Positions 16,844 through 26,074 of a stretch of 64,000 nt of DNA are shown in pieces. Both the position numbers and the translations under genes were made by a program. Within the stretch, counting starts at the first letter, position 1. Each line of letters opens with the position of its first letter. The stretch spans positions 1 through 64,000 of the forward strand of contig JAHCAR010000005.1 of NCBI GenBank assembly GCA_019634795.1, read 5' to 3'. Below the pieces are notes generated by a model. It searched no databases, was not told the origin of the DNA, and was given only the letters and a program-made list of their open reading frames with translations. This stretch comes from Dokdonella sp. (lineage in GTDB: Bacteria > Pseudomonadota > Gammaproteobacteria > Xanthomonadales > Rhodanobacteraceae).

Positions 16844-18151
16844 TCAGGAGTGGGCGGAGGGTGCAGACCCCGCTTCGGGCCCGGATCGTCGACGGGACTT
16901 TTCGCGCTTGCGTCCGGGGCGCGCGCGCTCGAGCGCGACATCGAGATCGTCGAGCGTGCGATGCAGCTTGGACGTCGCCTGGGAACGTCTCGGCGGTTTG
17001 CTTTCGAGGCCGCTCAGGACCGTCCTCGTCGTGTCGTCGAGGACATCGTCGCGTAGGACCAGGCCGTGCCGTCCGAGCAGATGGGCGAGCGCCCGGCGAT
17101 GCCGTCGCAAGTCGCTCATGGTTGCCTGGTAGGCATGTTCGGCCAGTCGCTTGCGGTGCGCGAAACTGAAGACATTGGTGAAGAACATGTCGGTATCGTC
17201 GCTCTCCGGCTCGAGCAGGATCAGGTCCGAGCCGGGGTATTTGCGCTCGTACTTGGGCATGCTCGCCTGCATGCGAGATTGCAGCAGGGTGCGGAACATC
17301 TGTGAAAGGACCGTCGGCAGTCCTCCTTCGATCAGGCTGGTCGGCGAAGACTTGCCGAGCGCGTTGGCCGTGGTCGTGTCGATCGGGACCAGCGGATTGA
17401 TGGCCAGCACGAGGTCGGCGCCGGCGTCGAGCGCGACCGAGGCATGCACGGTGTGCCTGAGCGCACCGTCGACGAAATACTTGCCGCCGATCCTGACCGG
17501 CGGATAGAGCCCGGGCAGGGCGGCGCTGGCCTCGATGGCGCGCGAGATCGGTACGGCATCGTTGCCCTCGGTACCGAAGCGCACCGCCTGGCCGCTGTCG
17601 AGCTCGACGGCGACGATCACGAGCTTGCGTTCGAGCTTGCGGAAGTCGTTGCTGCGCCCGTGCGCAGTGAACGCATTGCGCAGGAATTTCTCGATCGCCT
17701 CGTTGTCGAACAGCCCGGTTGGCAGGATGCTGCCCATGTGCAGGATGCTGTCGGAGATGCGCAGGCTCAGCGGATGGCGGGCGAACTCGGCCAATCCGGC
17801 GAACAGCATGCGCGGTACGCCGGCCAGGCGGCGCAGGTACTCGTAGATGGCCGGCCGCACGAAGTCTTCCGGCTGGAAGCGGAACTGGTCGGAATCGCCG
17901 GTGATGAAGATCCGGCAGAGTTCGGCGGTGCTGAGCCGGTTGGCCAGGCTGGCGGCGACGAATGCCCCTGAGCTGATGCCGACGTAGACATCGAGCGCAT
18001 TCATGTCGAGGCCGTCGATGGCTTCGTCAAGGGCGCGCACCGCGCCGATTTCGTAAATGCCGCCGATCGGTCCGCCACCGGCGACGGCCAGAGCGATGCG
18101 CGGATGGGCCTTCTTGCGGCCGGGCCTGCGTGCGGACTTGACGACCAGCAT
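16844..18151 (-). CDS. Patatin-like phospholipase / lipid hydrolase
   Basis: 435 residues. The patatin signature is complete: oxyanion loop GGGPIGG (25-31), nucleophile elbow GISSG with Ser60, and catalytic Asp228 in DGALRH. Patatins cleave acyl ester bonds of phospholipids or neutral lipids. The C-terminal 60 residues are Arg/Lys-rich. The ATG at 18151 overlaps the stop of the PHA-system gene by one base (TGATG), so translation is coupled. Together with the reductase, ACBP and phasins it is likely to act on granule lipid, either remodelling or mobilising it (inference). The upstream in-frame extension is rejected because it would read through the preceding gene. Confidence 0.87.
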   Translation of the reverse strand: MLVVKSARRPGRKKAHPRIALAVAGGGPIGGIYEIGAVRALDEAIDGLDMNALDVYVGISSGAFVAASLANRLSTAELCRIFITGDSDQFRFQPEDFVRPAIYEYLRRLAGVPRMLFAGLAEFARHPLSLRISDSILHMGSILPTGLFDNEAIEKFLRNAFTAHGRSNDFRKLERKLVIVAVELDSGQAVRFGTEGNDAVPISRAIEASAALPGLYPPVRIGGKYFVDGALRHTVHASVALDAGADLVLAINPLVPIDTTTANALGKSSPTSLIEGGLPTVLSQMFRTLLQSRMQASMPKYERKYPGSDLILLEPESDDTDMFFTNVFSFAHRKRLAEHAYQATMSDLRRHRRALAHLLGRHGLVLRDDVLDDTTRTVLSGLESKPPRRSQATSKLHRTLDDLDVALERARPGRKREKSRRRSGPEAGSAPSAHS

Positions 18152-18426
18152 CAGCCGATCTGCTCGTCGAGGTGGCGGTGGATCTCGCGCTCGATCATCG
18201 GTTTCATGACGCCCATCAGGAATCCGAGGTCGGCGTAGACATGGACCTCGCCTTTTTCGAGGGCGATGTGGCCGTCGACGCCGCTGCGCGAAAAGGCCAG
18301 GGTGTTGCCTTCCCAGCCGCAGTCGAGGTCGAATTCGCTGGCAATCGACTTGGCCAGCTTGTTGACCGCCTTGCGGGCTTCGGCCAATGACAGGTGGTGC
18401 TTGCGACGGATGTCGATTTTCGCCAT
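18151..18426 (-). CDS. Polyhydroxyalkanoic acid system family protein (PHA_gran_rgn)
   Basis: 91 residues: MAKIDIRRKHHLSLAEARKA, then LDCGWEGNTLAFSRSGVDGHI and ADLGFLMGVMKPMIEREIHRHLDE. This small family is found next to phasin and PHA genes; function is unknown, and the pattern resembles a SRPBCC-like or coat-associated protein. It is the first gene of the minus-strand run with patatin and the large phasin. Its presence supports the granule assignment for the whole island. Confidence 0.85.
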   Translation of the reverse strand: MAKIDIRRKHHLSLAEARKAVNKLAKSIASEFDLDCGWEGNTLAFSRSGVDGHIALEKGEVHVYADLGFLMGVMKPMIEREIHRHLDEQIG

Positions 18427-18629
18427 TCATGCTCTCCGGTTGCGCGGACACGCGCGGGCCGCGCGACGGGCGCTATGATGCCCTAGCCGGCAGCATGGCA
18501 GAAGCGTCGGATCGGATTCGTCGCCGCCTCTGGCTGCGCTCGAGCCCGCACAAATGGCCCCGATTCCGGGCAGGTGTCAGCTTTGCCGCATCCTGCTAAA
18601 GTGCCAGCACCTCCACAGTCCGTGCACCG

Positions 18630-19457
18630 ATGCGCCTGACTTTTTCAAATGGAGAACATGCCGATGTGATCGTCGAAGGCGGCGTCACCGGCATTGGGGC
18701 AGCGCAGGGCAACACGATCAGGCTCGAATCGGGCGGGGTCAAGCCCTGGCACGCGCGCTTGGTCGTCGACCAGCGCGGCATGATCCTCGAAGTGCTCGAC
18801 GCCCAGGCCAGGACCCACGTCAACGCGCGCCCGGTGCTCGAGAAGGCCCTGCTCCGGCTCGGCGACGTCATCAATATCGAAGACGTGACGGTCCTGATCA
18901 AGCCTGACGATGACCGCATCATCGATACGCGCGTTCCCGCCGAGGCCGCTCCCGGCAGTTCCTCCGAGGTATCCCGGGTCGTTCTGCGTGGCGTCTCGGG
19001 CGCGCATTTCGGCAAGACGGTCAGCGTCGGCGAGCGCCTGCTCATCGGCAGCGGCGGTGGCGGGCTGGACCTCGACGAGCCGGGTATGTCCGTCCGGCAC
19101 GCCTCGATCGACGCAACCGAAGAAGCCATCCATCTGCGCGATCTCGGCTCGGCTGACGGCACCGAAGTCAACGGGGTCAAGGTGCGCAACGCCGTGCTGC
19201 ACCCGGGCGACCAGATTTCCTTCGGGCGCAACCGTTTCGTTCTCGAGGCGCCGGGCTACCCGGCGCGCGGCCAGAGCATGCCGACGCCGGCCACTCTGGC
19301 ACCGGCCATCACCCAGACACTCGACGCGATCCAGATCGCCGAGCCGATCCGGGCGCCATCCACGGATGATGGCGGATCCAGCGTCTGGTGGCTGATCGCG
19401 GCAGCAGCGCTGATCGGGGTCGGCATCGCCGGCCTGCTCTGGTTCGGCAACTATTGA
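18630..19457 (+). CDS. Membrane-anchored protein with two FHA domains
   Basis: 275 residues. The first FHA-like unit is at about 1-90 (GNTIRLESGGVKPWHARLVV, with degenerate Gly-Arg-Ser), the second at about 110-205 (RLLIGSGGGGLDLDEPGMSVRHASI, DLGSADGTEVNGVKV). A single transmembrane helix ends the protein (WWLIAAAALIGVGIAGLLWF), so the FHA part faces the cytoplasm. FHA domains bind phosphothreonine peptides, but no Ser/Thr kinase or type VI genes are in the window. TAAAGT (18597-18602) after TGC may be an extended -10. The 3' end overlaps msrQ on the other strand by 7 bases. Confidence 0.82.
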   Translation: MRLTFSNGEHADVIVEGGVTGIGAAQGNTIRLESGGVKPWHARLVVDQRGMILEVLDAQARTHVNARPVLEKALLRLGDVINIEDVTVLIKPDDDRIIDTRVPAEAAPGSSSEVSRVVLRGVSGAHFGKTVSVGERLLIGSGGGGLDLDEPGMSVRHASIDATEEAIHLRDLGSADGTEVNGVKVRNAVLHPGDQISFGRNRFVLEAPGYPARGQSMPTPATLAPAITQTLDAIQIAEPIRAPSTDDGGSSVWWLIAAAALIGVGIAGLLWFGNY

Positions 19458-20113
19458 GGGAGCGGGCGGCTCGGCGCCACGCGTCCTGACGCGGCAACAC
19501 GGCGTTGCCGGCTCCGGCGCAACCAGTCCGGCAGACGCGCCAGCATCAGAATCACGAAGATGCCTGCATAGACCACCGGTTCGATGGCCGCGATGGTCTT
19601 GCCGTATTTGACCTGCCAGAGGAAGTGCAGGGCAGCCAGCGCACCGCTGAGGTAGACCAGGCGGTGCAGACGCTGCCACAGGCCGCCGAGCCGGCGCATC
19701 ATGCTCCGGGTCGAGGTCGCGGCAAGCGGAAGCATCAACACCCAGGCGAGAAACCCCACCGTGATGAACGGCTTCTTCGCGATCTCGGTCAGTATCTGCG
19801 ACCAGAATCCGCCAAGATCCACGACCAGATAAACCGCGAGGTGAATGCTCGCGTAGAAGAACGCAAACAGTCCGAGCATGCGGCGGTAGCGGAGTGCTGC
19901 GCTCCACCCGGTCAGCCTGCGCAATGGGGTGATGGCCAGGGTCAGCAGCAGCAGGCGCAGGGCCCAGAGGCCGGTGTTGTGTTCGAGTTGGGCGACCGGA
20001 TCCGGGCCCAGGGTATTGGCGTGGATCCGCCAGGCGAGGAGGCCGAGCGGAACCAGGGCAGCGGCAAAGACCAGTGGCTTGCTGGCAGCGATGCGGTCGA
20101 TGCGTCGGGCCAT
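19451..20113 (-). CDS. msrQ: MsrQ, haem-binding membrane subunit of the periplasmic methionine sulfoxide reductase
   Basis: 220 residues, six predicted transmembrane segments, including YRRMLGLFAFFYASIHLAVYL and LHRLVYLSGALAALHFLWQ with the conserved haem-ligand His residues of the ferric-reductase-like fold. MsrQ passes electrons from the quinone pool to MsrP. The ATG (20113) overlaps the msrP stop by one base (TGATG). The stop codon lies inside the 3' end of the convergent FHA gene. Confidence 0.92.
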   Translation of the reverse strand: MARRIDRIAASKPLVFAAALVPLGLLAWRIHANTLGPDPVAQLEHNTGLWALRLLLLTLAITPLRRLTGWSAALRYRRMLGLFAFFYASIHLAVYLVVDLGGFWSQILTEIAKKPFITVGFLAWVLMLPLAATSTRSMMRRLGGLWQRLHRLVYLSGALAALHFLWQVKYGKTIAAIEPVVYAGIFVILMLARLPDWLRRSRQRRVAASGRVAPSRPLPQ

Positions 20114-21099
20114 CAATGGTTCCTGACCAGGTCCATGCCCGCGTAGAGCGAGGCCACCTGCTCGGCGTAGCCATTGAAGGGCAGGGTCTGCAGGCGATTT
20201 CCGGTCAGGCTGAAGCCGTCGCCGGCGATGCGCCGCTCGGTGGCCTGGCTCCAGCGCGGATGACTGACCGCCGGGTTCACGTTCGAGTAAAAGCCGTACT
20301 CGTCCGGCGCCGACTGGTTCCACGAGGTTGGCGGCTGTTCCTCGGTGAAGTCGATGCGGACGATCGACTTGATGCTCTTGTAGCCGTATTTCCACGGCAC
20401 GACCAGGCGCAGCGGAGCTCCGTTCTGGGCCGGCAGCTCATGCCCGTAGAGGCCGACCGCGAGCAGGGTCAGGGGATGCATCGCTTCGTCGATGCGCAGG
20501 CCTTCGCGATACGGCCAGTCGAGCACCGGATAGCCGAGCCCGGGCATTTCCGTGGGGCGCGCAACGGTCGTGAAGGCGACGTAGCGAGCATCCGCAGAGG
20601 GTTCGAAACGCTTGAGCACGGCGGCCAGCGGGATGCCGATCCACGGAATCACCATCGACCAGGCTTCGACGCAGCGCAGTCGGTAGATGCGTTCTTCGAG
20701 GGCGTGGCCCTTGAGCAGGTCCTCGAGCGTGAAGGTGCCGGTTACGGCGGCCTTGCCGCCGACCGTCACGCTCCAGGGTTGCGGCCGGAACCGCGAAGAG
20801 TTGCGTGCCGGATCGGCCTTGTCGGTACCGAATTCGTAGTAGTTGTTGTAGTGGGTCGCATCGGTTGCCCGGGTCAGGGTCTCGCTCGTGCTGAACGCGC
20901 TGTTGCGAAGAGCGACCAGGCGTTTTCCCGGAAGTTCAGGCTCGACCGCCGCTGCCGGCTGCGGGTCCTGCGCATTTCCACAGCCGGCCAGCAGGGCCGG
21001 AGCAAAGGCCAGACCCTTGAGCAACTCGCGCCGGCGCAAGTAGACCGATTCCGGGGTGATCTCGGATGGCTTGATGCGTGGGTCGGTCTGCCTGCTCAC
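20113..21099 (-). CDS. msrP: MsrP, periplasmic protein-methionine-sulfoxide reductase catalytic subunit
   Basis: 328 residues from a GTG (21099) with AGGAGGAGTCC just upstream. A Tat signal ([19 protein letters not shown], 21-39) exports the folded molybdopterin enzyme. The cofactor Cys is Cys143 in [12 protein letters not shown], and the family block [15 protein letters not shown] is present. MsrP repairs oxidised methionines in envelope proteins using electrons from MsrQ. In the second half [19 protein letters not shown] matches the family C-terminus. The pair msrPQ is a complete two-gene operon divergent from serC. Confidence 0.95.
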   Translation of the reverse strand: MSRQTDPRIKPSEITPESVYLRRRELLKGLAFAPALLAGCGNAQDPQPAAAVEPELPGKRLVALRNSAFSTSETLTRATDATHYNNYYEFGTDKADPARNSSRFRPQPWSVTVGGKAAVTGTFTLEDLLKGHALEERIYRLRCVEAWSMVIPWIGIPLAAVLKRFEPSADARYVAFTTVARPTEMPGLGYPVLDWPYREGLRIDEAMHPLTLLAVGLYGHELPAQNGAPLRLVVPWKYGYKSIKSIVRIDFTEEQPPTSWNQSAPDEYGFYSNVNPAVSHPRWSQATERRIAGDGFSLTGNRLQTLPFNGYAEQVASLYAGMDLVRNH

Positions 21100-21203
21100 G
21101 ATTCGGACTCCTCCTGGCTTGTTGCGACGGGCGCCGCGTGGACCCCGATCCGGGGAAGACTTCGAGCAGACCCGGGCCGGCGCAAAAAGCTTACATGCCG
21201 TGC

Positions 21204-21231
21204 TTGCAGAGATGCTGCATTGCGACATACT
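21204..21231 (+). promoter_or_regulatory. serC: Weak candidate promoter of the serC operon
   Basis: TTGCAG (21204-21209), 16-base spacer, CATACT (21226-21231), about 75 bases before the serC GTG. Both boxes are only partial matches. It is the best pair I see in the 206-base divergent region between msrP and serC. Confidence 0.3.
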
Positions 21232-21305
21232 GTTGCCGGGAAAGTACCGGCATCGTCAACGCGGGGTTGCACGACCGGGCCGAGTCATTCGATGAGGAAA
21301 CCCTG

Positions 21306-22388
21306 GTGACGCGTGCGTGCAATTTCAGCGCCGGCCCTGCCGCGCTGCCGGAAGAGGTACTGGTTCAGGCCCAGTCCGAGTTGCTCGACTGGGGCGATAC
21401 CGGTGCCTCGGTCATGGAACTCAGTCATCGCGGCCGCGACTTCATGGCCCTGGCCGCCGAGTCCGAGCAGGACCTGCGCGACCTGATGGGGATCCCGGAT
21501 CATTATCGCGTGCTGTTCCTGCAGGGGGGCGCGACCCAGCATTTTGCCCAGATCCCGATGAATTTCGCCGCTTCGGACCAGGGTGCAGACTACATCGTCA
21601 CCGGCGCCTGGGGCGAAAAGGCCGTTCGCGAGGCCATGCCCTACGTGCAGGCGCGGATCGCGGCAACGTCAGTGGACAAACATTTCACACGGATCCCGCC
21701 GCGCGATGCCTGGTCGCTCGACCCACGCGCACGCTATGTCCATTACACGCCGAACGAGACCATCCATGGCGTGGAGTTCCAACAAGTCCCCGAGGTCGGT
21801 GATGTTCCGCTGATCGCCGACATGTCCTCCGACATTCTTTCGCGTCCTCTGGACGTCTCGAAGTTCGGCATGATCTACGCGGGCGCACAGAAGAACATCG
21901 GCGCCTCGGGCCTGGTCGTCCTGATCGTGCGCGACGACCTGCTCGAACGATGCCCCGACTCGATCGCCCGGATCTTCAGTTATGCCGAACACGCAGCCGG
22001 GCATTCGCTGTTCAACACGCCGAACACGTTTGGCTGGTACCTGGCGTCGCTGGTGTTCAAGTGGCTCAAGCGCCAGGGTGGTCTCTCGATCATCGGCGAG
22101 CGCAACCGGGCCAAGGCCAATCGCCTGTACAGCGTCATCGATGGTTCCGGCTTCTATTCGAACCCGGTCGAGCCGTCGGCACGTTCGTGGATGAATGTCC
22201 CGTTCTTCCTGCCGCGGGTCGAACTCGAAGCGCCGTTCCTGGCCGAGGCAAGCGCCGCCGGCCTGATCGGACTCAAGGGCCATCGCGCCCTCGGCGGCAT
22301 GCGTGCCTCGATCTACAACGCCGTGACCATGCAAAGCGTGGAAACCCTGGTCGATTTCATGACCGACTTCGCCCGACGTCATGGGTGA
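21306..22388 (+). CDS. serC: Phosphoserine aminotransferase
   Basis: 360 residues from a GTG (21306) with GAGGAAA upstream; the conserved start VTRACNFSAGPAALPEEVL fixes it. The PLP lysine is Lys196 in YAGAQKNIGASG. SerC makes 3-phosphoserine from 3-phosphohydroxypyruvate in serine synthesis and acts in pyridoxine synthesis. Length matches the family (about 360). It leads the run serC-pheA-hisC-aroA, which groups three enzymes of aromatic and histidine metabolism with serine supply. Confidence 0.97.
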   Translation: MTRACNFSAGPAALPEEVLVQAQSELLDWGDTGASVMELSHRGRDFMALAAESEQDLRDLMGIPDHYRVLFLQGGATQHFAQIPMNFAASDQGADYIVTGAWGEKAVREAMPYVQARIAATSVDKHFTRIPPRDAWSLDPRARYVHYTPNETIHGVEFQQVPEVGDVPLIADMSSDILSRPLDVSKFGMIYAGAQKNIGASGLVVLIVRDDLLERCPDSIARIFSYAEHAAGHSLFNTPNTFGWYLASLVFKWLKRQGGLSIIGERNRAKANRLYSVIDGSGFYSNPVEPSARSWMNVPFFLPRVELEAPFLAEASAAGLIGLKGHRALGGMRASIYNAVTMQSVETLVDFMTDFARRHG

Positions 22389-22481
22389 TTGCGCCACTCC
22401 ACTTCAATCGCCATCGGCCCTGGGCCGGGCGACCGACGACTCGTCGCCACTGCAGGCAGGATCCGCACGGAAACAGCAACC

Positions 22482-23591
22482 ATGAGCAATGACATCGAAT
22501 CGGACCAGCCGACGCCGGATCTCTCCACGGTGCGCACGCGCATCGACGGCATCGATCGGGCCATCCAGGAACTGATCGCCGAGCGTGCGCGCTGGGCGCA
22601 CCAGGTCGGCCTGGCCAAGGGACCGCTGGCCGCTGCCGTCGACTACTACCGGCCCGAACGCGAGGCGCAGGTCCTGCGCATGGTCGTCGACCGCAACGAG
22701 GGGCCGCTCAGCGACGAGGTTCTCGTGCATGTCTTCCGCGAGATCATGTCGGCCTGCCTGGCCCAGCAGGAACCGCTCAAGATCGGCTACCTCGGACCGG
22801 AAGGCACGTTCAGCCAGCAGGCCGTGCTCAAGCACTTCGGGCGTTCGGCACACGGCCTGCCGATGGCCAGCATCGAGGAGGTCTTCCAGGAAGTCGAGAA
22901 CGGCGGCGCCGATTTCGGCGTGGTACCGGTCGAGAACTCCGGGCAGGGCACGATCCAGGTCACCCTCGACATGTTCCTGACCTCGCAGCTGAAGATATGC
23001 GGCGAGGTCGAACTGCGCGTGCACCAGTACCTGCTTTCGCGCAGCGGCCGCATCGAGGACATCGAGCGCATCTATTCGCATCCGCAGTCCTTCGCCCAGA
23101 CCCAGGCCTGGCTGCGCGGCAACCTGCCCGATGTCGAAAAACTGCCGGTATCGAGCAATGCCGAAGGTGCCAGGCGGGCGCGCAATGCCGACGACGCGGC
23201 GGCGATTGCCGGCGAGTCGGCCGGCCTCGTCTACGGCCTCAAGAAAGTCATCATGCGGCCGATCGAGGACCACGCAGACAACACCACGCGCTTCCTCGTG
23301 CTCGGCCGCCAGATTTTCCCGCCATCGGGGCATGACCGGACCTCGGTGCTGGTCTTCATCAAGGATCAGCCCGGCGCGCTGTTCAACGTGCTCAGTCCGT
23401 TCGCGAAACACGGCATCACGATGAACCGGATCGAGTCGCGGCCTTCGCACCAGGCCAAGTGGGAATACGCCTTCTTCATCGATCTGGCCGGGCATGTCGA
23501 GGACGCGCCGATGCAGAAGGCGCTAGCCGAGCTCGATGCCTACGCGGCGCAGGTCAAGATCCTCGGCTCCTATCCGGTCGCCGTGCCATGA
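22482..23591 (+). CDS. pheA: Chorismate mutase / prephenate dehydratase (P-protein)
   Basis: 369 residues. Domain order: chorismate mutase type II (about 14-100, VRTRIDGIDRAIQELIAERARW), prephenate dehydratase (about 105-285, IGYLGPEGTFSQQAVLKHF; the catalytic NTTRF), and a C-terminal ACT domain (RTSVLVFIKDQPGALFNVL; ESRPS) for phenylalanine feedback. It converts chorismate to phenylpyruvate. The stop overlaps the hisC start (ATGA). Confidence 0.97.
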   Translation: MSNDIESDQPTPDLSTVRTRIDGIDRAIQELIAERARWAHQVGLAKGPLAAAVDYYRPEREAQVLRMVVDRNEGPLSDEVLVHVFREIMSACLAQQEPLKIGYLGPEGTFSQQAVLKHFGRSAHGLPMASIEEVFQEVENGGADFGVVPVENSGQGTIQVTLDMFLTSQLKICGEVELRVHQYLLSRSGRIEDIERIYSHPQSFAQTQAWLRGNLPDVEKLPVSSNAEGARRARNADDAAAIAGESAGLVYGLKKVIMRPIEDHADNTTRFLVLGRQIFPPSGHDRTSVLVFIKDQPGALFNVLSPFAKHGITMNRIESRPSHQAKWEYAFFIDLAGHVEDAPMQKALAELDAYAAQVKILGSYPVAVP

Positions 23592-24694
23592 GCTTCGACG
23601 CCGCCGCACTGGCCAACCGGGTCACGCGCCCGCTGCGCGCCTACGATCCGGGCCATGACCTGCCGGCCCTGCGCAAGCGCTTCGGCCCGGCACTGGCCGA
23701 ACTCGGCTCGAACGAAACCGTGCTCGGCCCGAGTCCGCAGGCCGTGGCGGCGATCGAATCGGCGCTGCCCGAGGTGTTCCGGTATCCCGATCCGCAGGGC
23801 GGCGCGCTCAAGCAGGCCATCGCCGCACGGCTCGGGGTCCAGCGCGCGGGCATCGCGCTCGGCAACGGCTCGCACGAGTTGCTGATGCTGCTCGCCCAAT
23901 GCTTTGCCGACGAGCAAAGCTCGGTCGTGTTCTCGCAATTCGGCTTCGCCGTGTTCCCGATCGCCACGGCAGCAGCGGGCGCCAACGCGATATGCGTGAA
24001 GGCGCTTGCGCCCGATCATCCCTCGGCCCCGTACGGTCATGATCTCGATGCCTTGGCCGCAGCAGTCCGGGCGGACACCCGCCTCGTCTATCTCGCCAAC
24101 CCGAACAATCCGACCGGGACCTGGTTCTCCGATGCCGAACTGGCCGCGTTCCTCGGGCGCGTACCGGACTCGACCCTGGTCGTGGTCGACGAGGCCTACC
24201 AGGAATTCGTCGACGCGACTGGCGTCGGTGGCGCGCTGGCCCTGCGCGAACGCTTTCCGAACCTTGTCGTGACGCGGACCTTCTCCAAGGCCTACGCCCT
24301 GGCCGGGTTGCGCATCGGTTACCTGGTCGCCGATCCCGGCGTGGTCGCGGTGCTCGAACGCCTGCGCGAGTCGTTCAACGTCAACGTCTTCGCCATGGCT
24401 GCCGCCGAAGCGGCGCTCGGCGACACCGCGCATCTCGAGCAGGTTTGTCGCTGGACGCGCGAAGAACGTGCGTGGTTGGCCGCCGAACTGGCCGGGCGCG
24501 GCTACCGGGTGCTGCCTTCGCAGACGAATTTCCTGCTGGTCGATCTCGGCCAGGATGCGAGTGGCCTGCAGGATCGATTGTTCGAGCGCGGCGTGATCGT
24601 CCGCCCGATGGCAGGCTATGGGCTGGCCCACACCCTGCGCATCAGCCTCGGCACGCGAGCCGAGAACGAGCGCCTGCTCGCCGCCCTGCCGTGA
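23588..24694 (+). CDS. hisC: Histidinol-phosphate aminotransferase
   Basis: 368 residues, class II PLP aminotransferase. LGSNETVLGPSP near residue 40, YLANPNNPTGTW near 170, and the PLP lysine in TFSKAYALAGLRIGY (Lys234) identify HisC. It transaminates histidinol phosphate; HisC copies in the aromatic operon can also act on aromatic keto acids, as known for hisC2 in related genomes. The start overlaps the pheA stop, and its stop overlaps the aroA GTG. Confidence 0.93.
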   Translation: MSFDAAALANRVTRPLRAYDPGHDLPALRKRFGPALAELGSNETVLGPSPQAVAAIESALPEVFRYPDPQGGALKQAIAARLGVQRAGIALGNGSHELLMLLAQCFADEQSSVVFSQFGFAVFPIATAAAGANAICVKALAPDHPSAPYGHDLDALAAAVRADTRLVYLANPNNPTGTWFSDAELAAFLGRVPDSTLVVVDEAYQEFVDATGVGGALALRERFPNLVVTRTFSKAYALAGLRIGYLVADPGVVAVLERLRESFNVNVFAMAAAEAALGDTAHLEQVCRWTREERAWLAAELAGRGYRVLPSQTNFLLVDLGQDASGLQDRLFERGVIVRPMAGYGLAHTLRISLGTRAENERLLAALP

Positions 24695-26010
24695 GCGGCC
24701 CGATCGGCTGGCTGGCCTCCGGCGGCGGACCCCTGCACGGCGAGGTCCTCGTGCCGGGCGACAAATCGGTGTCGCATCGCGCCATCATGCTGGCCGCGCT
24801 GGCCGACGGCGTGTCACGCGTCGAGGGCTTCCTCGAAGGCGAGGATACCCGGGCCACGGCGGCCGCATTTGCCGGCATGGGCGTGCGCATCGACACGCCG
24901 TCGCCCTCGCAACGCATCGTCCACGGCGTCGGCATGAACGGACTTTCGGCGCCGCGCAAGGCGATCGATTGCGGGAATGCGGGCACCGGCATGCGCCTGC
25001 TGGCCGGCTTGCTCGCCGGGCAGCGCTTCGACTCGGTCCTGGTCGGCGACGAGTCGCTGTCGCGCCGGCCGATGCGCCGAATCATCGAACCGCTCGCGCG
25101 CATGGGCGCCGAGATCCGCGCCGAAGCCGGCGATTTGCCGCCACTGCGCATCCGCGGCGGACGCCATCTGCGTGGCATGCTGCACACGCCGGCGATCGCC
25201 AGTGCCCAGGTCAAATCGGCGATCCTGCTGGCCGGGCTGCAGGCCGAGGGCGTCACCGAAGTGCGCGAAGCCCATCCGACCCGCGACTACACCGAGCGCA
25301 TGCTGCAGGCGTTCGGTTGGCCGATCGAATTCGGCCCCGGCTGGGCGCGCCTGGCAGGCGGCCATCGACTCGCGGCCACCGACATCGTGGTGCCCGCCGA
25401 CTTTTCCTCGGCGGCGTTCTTTCTGGTCGCGGCCAGTATCGTTCCGGGGTCCGACCTCGTGCTGCGCTCGGTCGGCATCAATCCGCGGCGGACCGGGCTG
25501 CTTTCGGTGCTGCGCCTGATGGGCGCCGATATCGTCGAAGCCGGTCGCCGGGGGCAGGGCGATGACGCAGTGGCCGATCTGCGCGTGCGCCATGCGGTGC
25601 TGCGTGGAATCGACGTACCCGAGGCGCTCGTCGCCGACATGATCGACGAGTTTCCGATCCTTTTCGTCGCCGCGGCGGCCGCGCGCGGGACGACCCGGAT
25701 CGCCGGCGCGTCGGAATTGCGGGTCAAGGAGTCGGACCGCATCACGGCGATGGCGCAGGGCCTACAGGCGCTCGGCATCGGCGTGGCCGAAACGCCCGAC
25801 GGCGCGGTCATCGAGGGTGGCGCGCTGGCCGCTGGCCGGATCGAAAGCGCCGGTGACCACCGCATCGCCATGAGTTTCGCCGTGGCCGGCCAGATCGCGG
25901 CGGGGCCGGTCCGGATCGGTGATTGCGCCAACGTCGCGACCTCGTTTCCGGGTTTCGCCGAACTCGCCCGCAGCTGTGGCATGAACGTCCGCGACACCGA
26001 CCTGGCATGA
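24691..26010 (+). CDS. aroA: 3-phosphoshikimate 1-carboxyvinyltransferase (EPSP synthase)
   Basis: 439 residues from a GTG (24691) overlapping the hisC stop (GTGA). The phosphate-binding [10 protein letters not shown] is at 22-31, [14 protein letters not shown] near 92, and the signature [17 protein letters not shown] near 345. It joins shikimate 3-phosphate and PEP on the way to chorismate, the substrate of PheA. The longer upstream in-frame reading overlaps hisC and is not used. Confidence 0.96.
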   Translation: MSGPIGWLASGGGPLHGEVLVPGDKSVSHRAIMLAALADGVSRVEGFLEGEDTRATAAAFAGMGVRIDTPSPSQRIVHGVGMNGLSAPRKAIDCGNAGTGMRLLAGLLAGQRFDSVLVGDESLSRRPMRRIIEPLARMGAEIRAEAGDLPPLRIRGGRHLRGMLHTPAIASAQVKSAILLAGLQAEGVTEVREAHPTRDYTERMLQAFGWPIEFGPGWARLAGGHRLAATDIVVPADFSSAAFFLVAASIVPGSDLVLRSVGINPRRTGLLSVLRLMGADIVEAGRRGQGDDAVADLRVRHAVLRGIDVPEALVADMIDEFPILFVAAAAARGTTRIAGASELRVKESDRITAMAQGLQALGIGVAETPDGAVIEGGALAAGRIESAGDHRIAMSFAVAGQIAAGPVRIGDCANVATSFPGFAELARSCGMNVRDTDLA

Positions 26011-26040
26011 GCCGTTCGGCGAGCCGGGGCGGTCCGAGGC

Positions 26041-26046
26041 TACAAT
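26041..26046 (+). promoter_or_regulatory. cmk: Possible -10 box upstream of cmk
   Basis: TACAAT, five of six consensus bases, 29 bases before the cmk ATG in the 64-base gap after aroA. No good -35. It suggests cmk-rpsA can be transcribed separately from the serC-aroA run. Confidence 0.35.
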
Positions 26047-26074
26047 CAGGTTTCGTTTTCAGCCGCAGGTCCCC

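Noticed and set aside
12440-18426. A PHA synthesis operon
   Set aside because: No phaC, phaA or phaB is present among the genes; only granule-associated proteins, so polymer synthesis cannot be claimed from this window.
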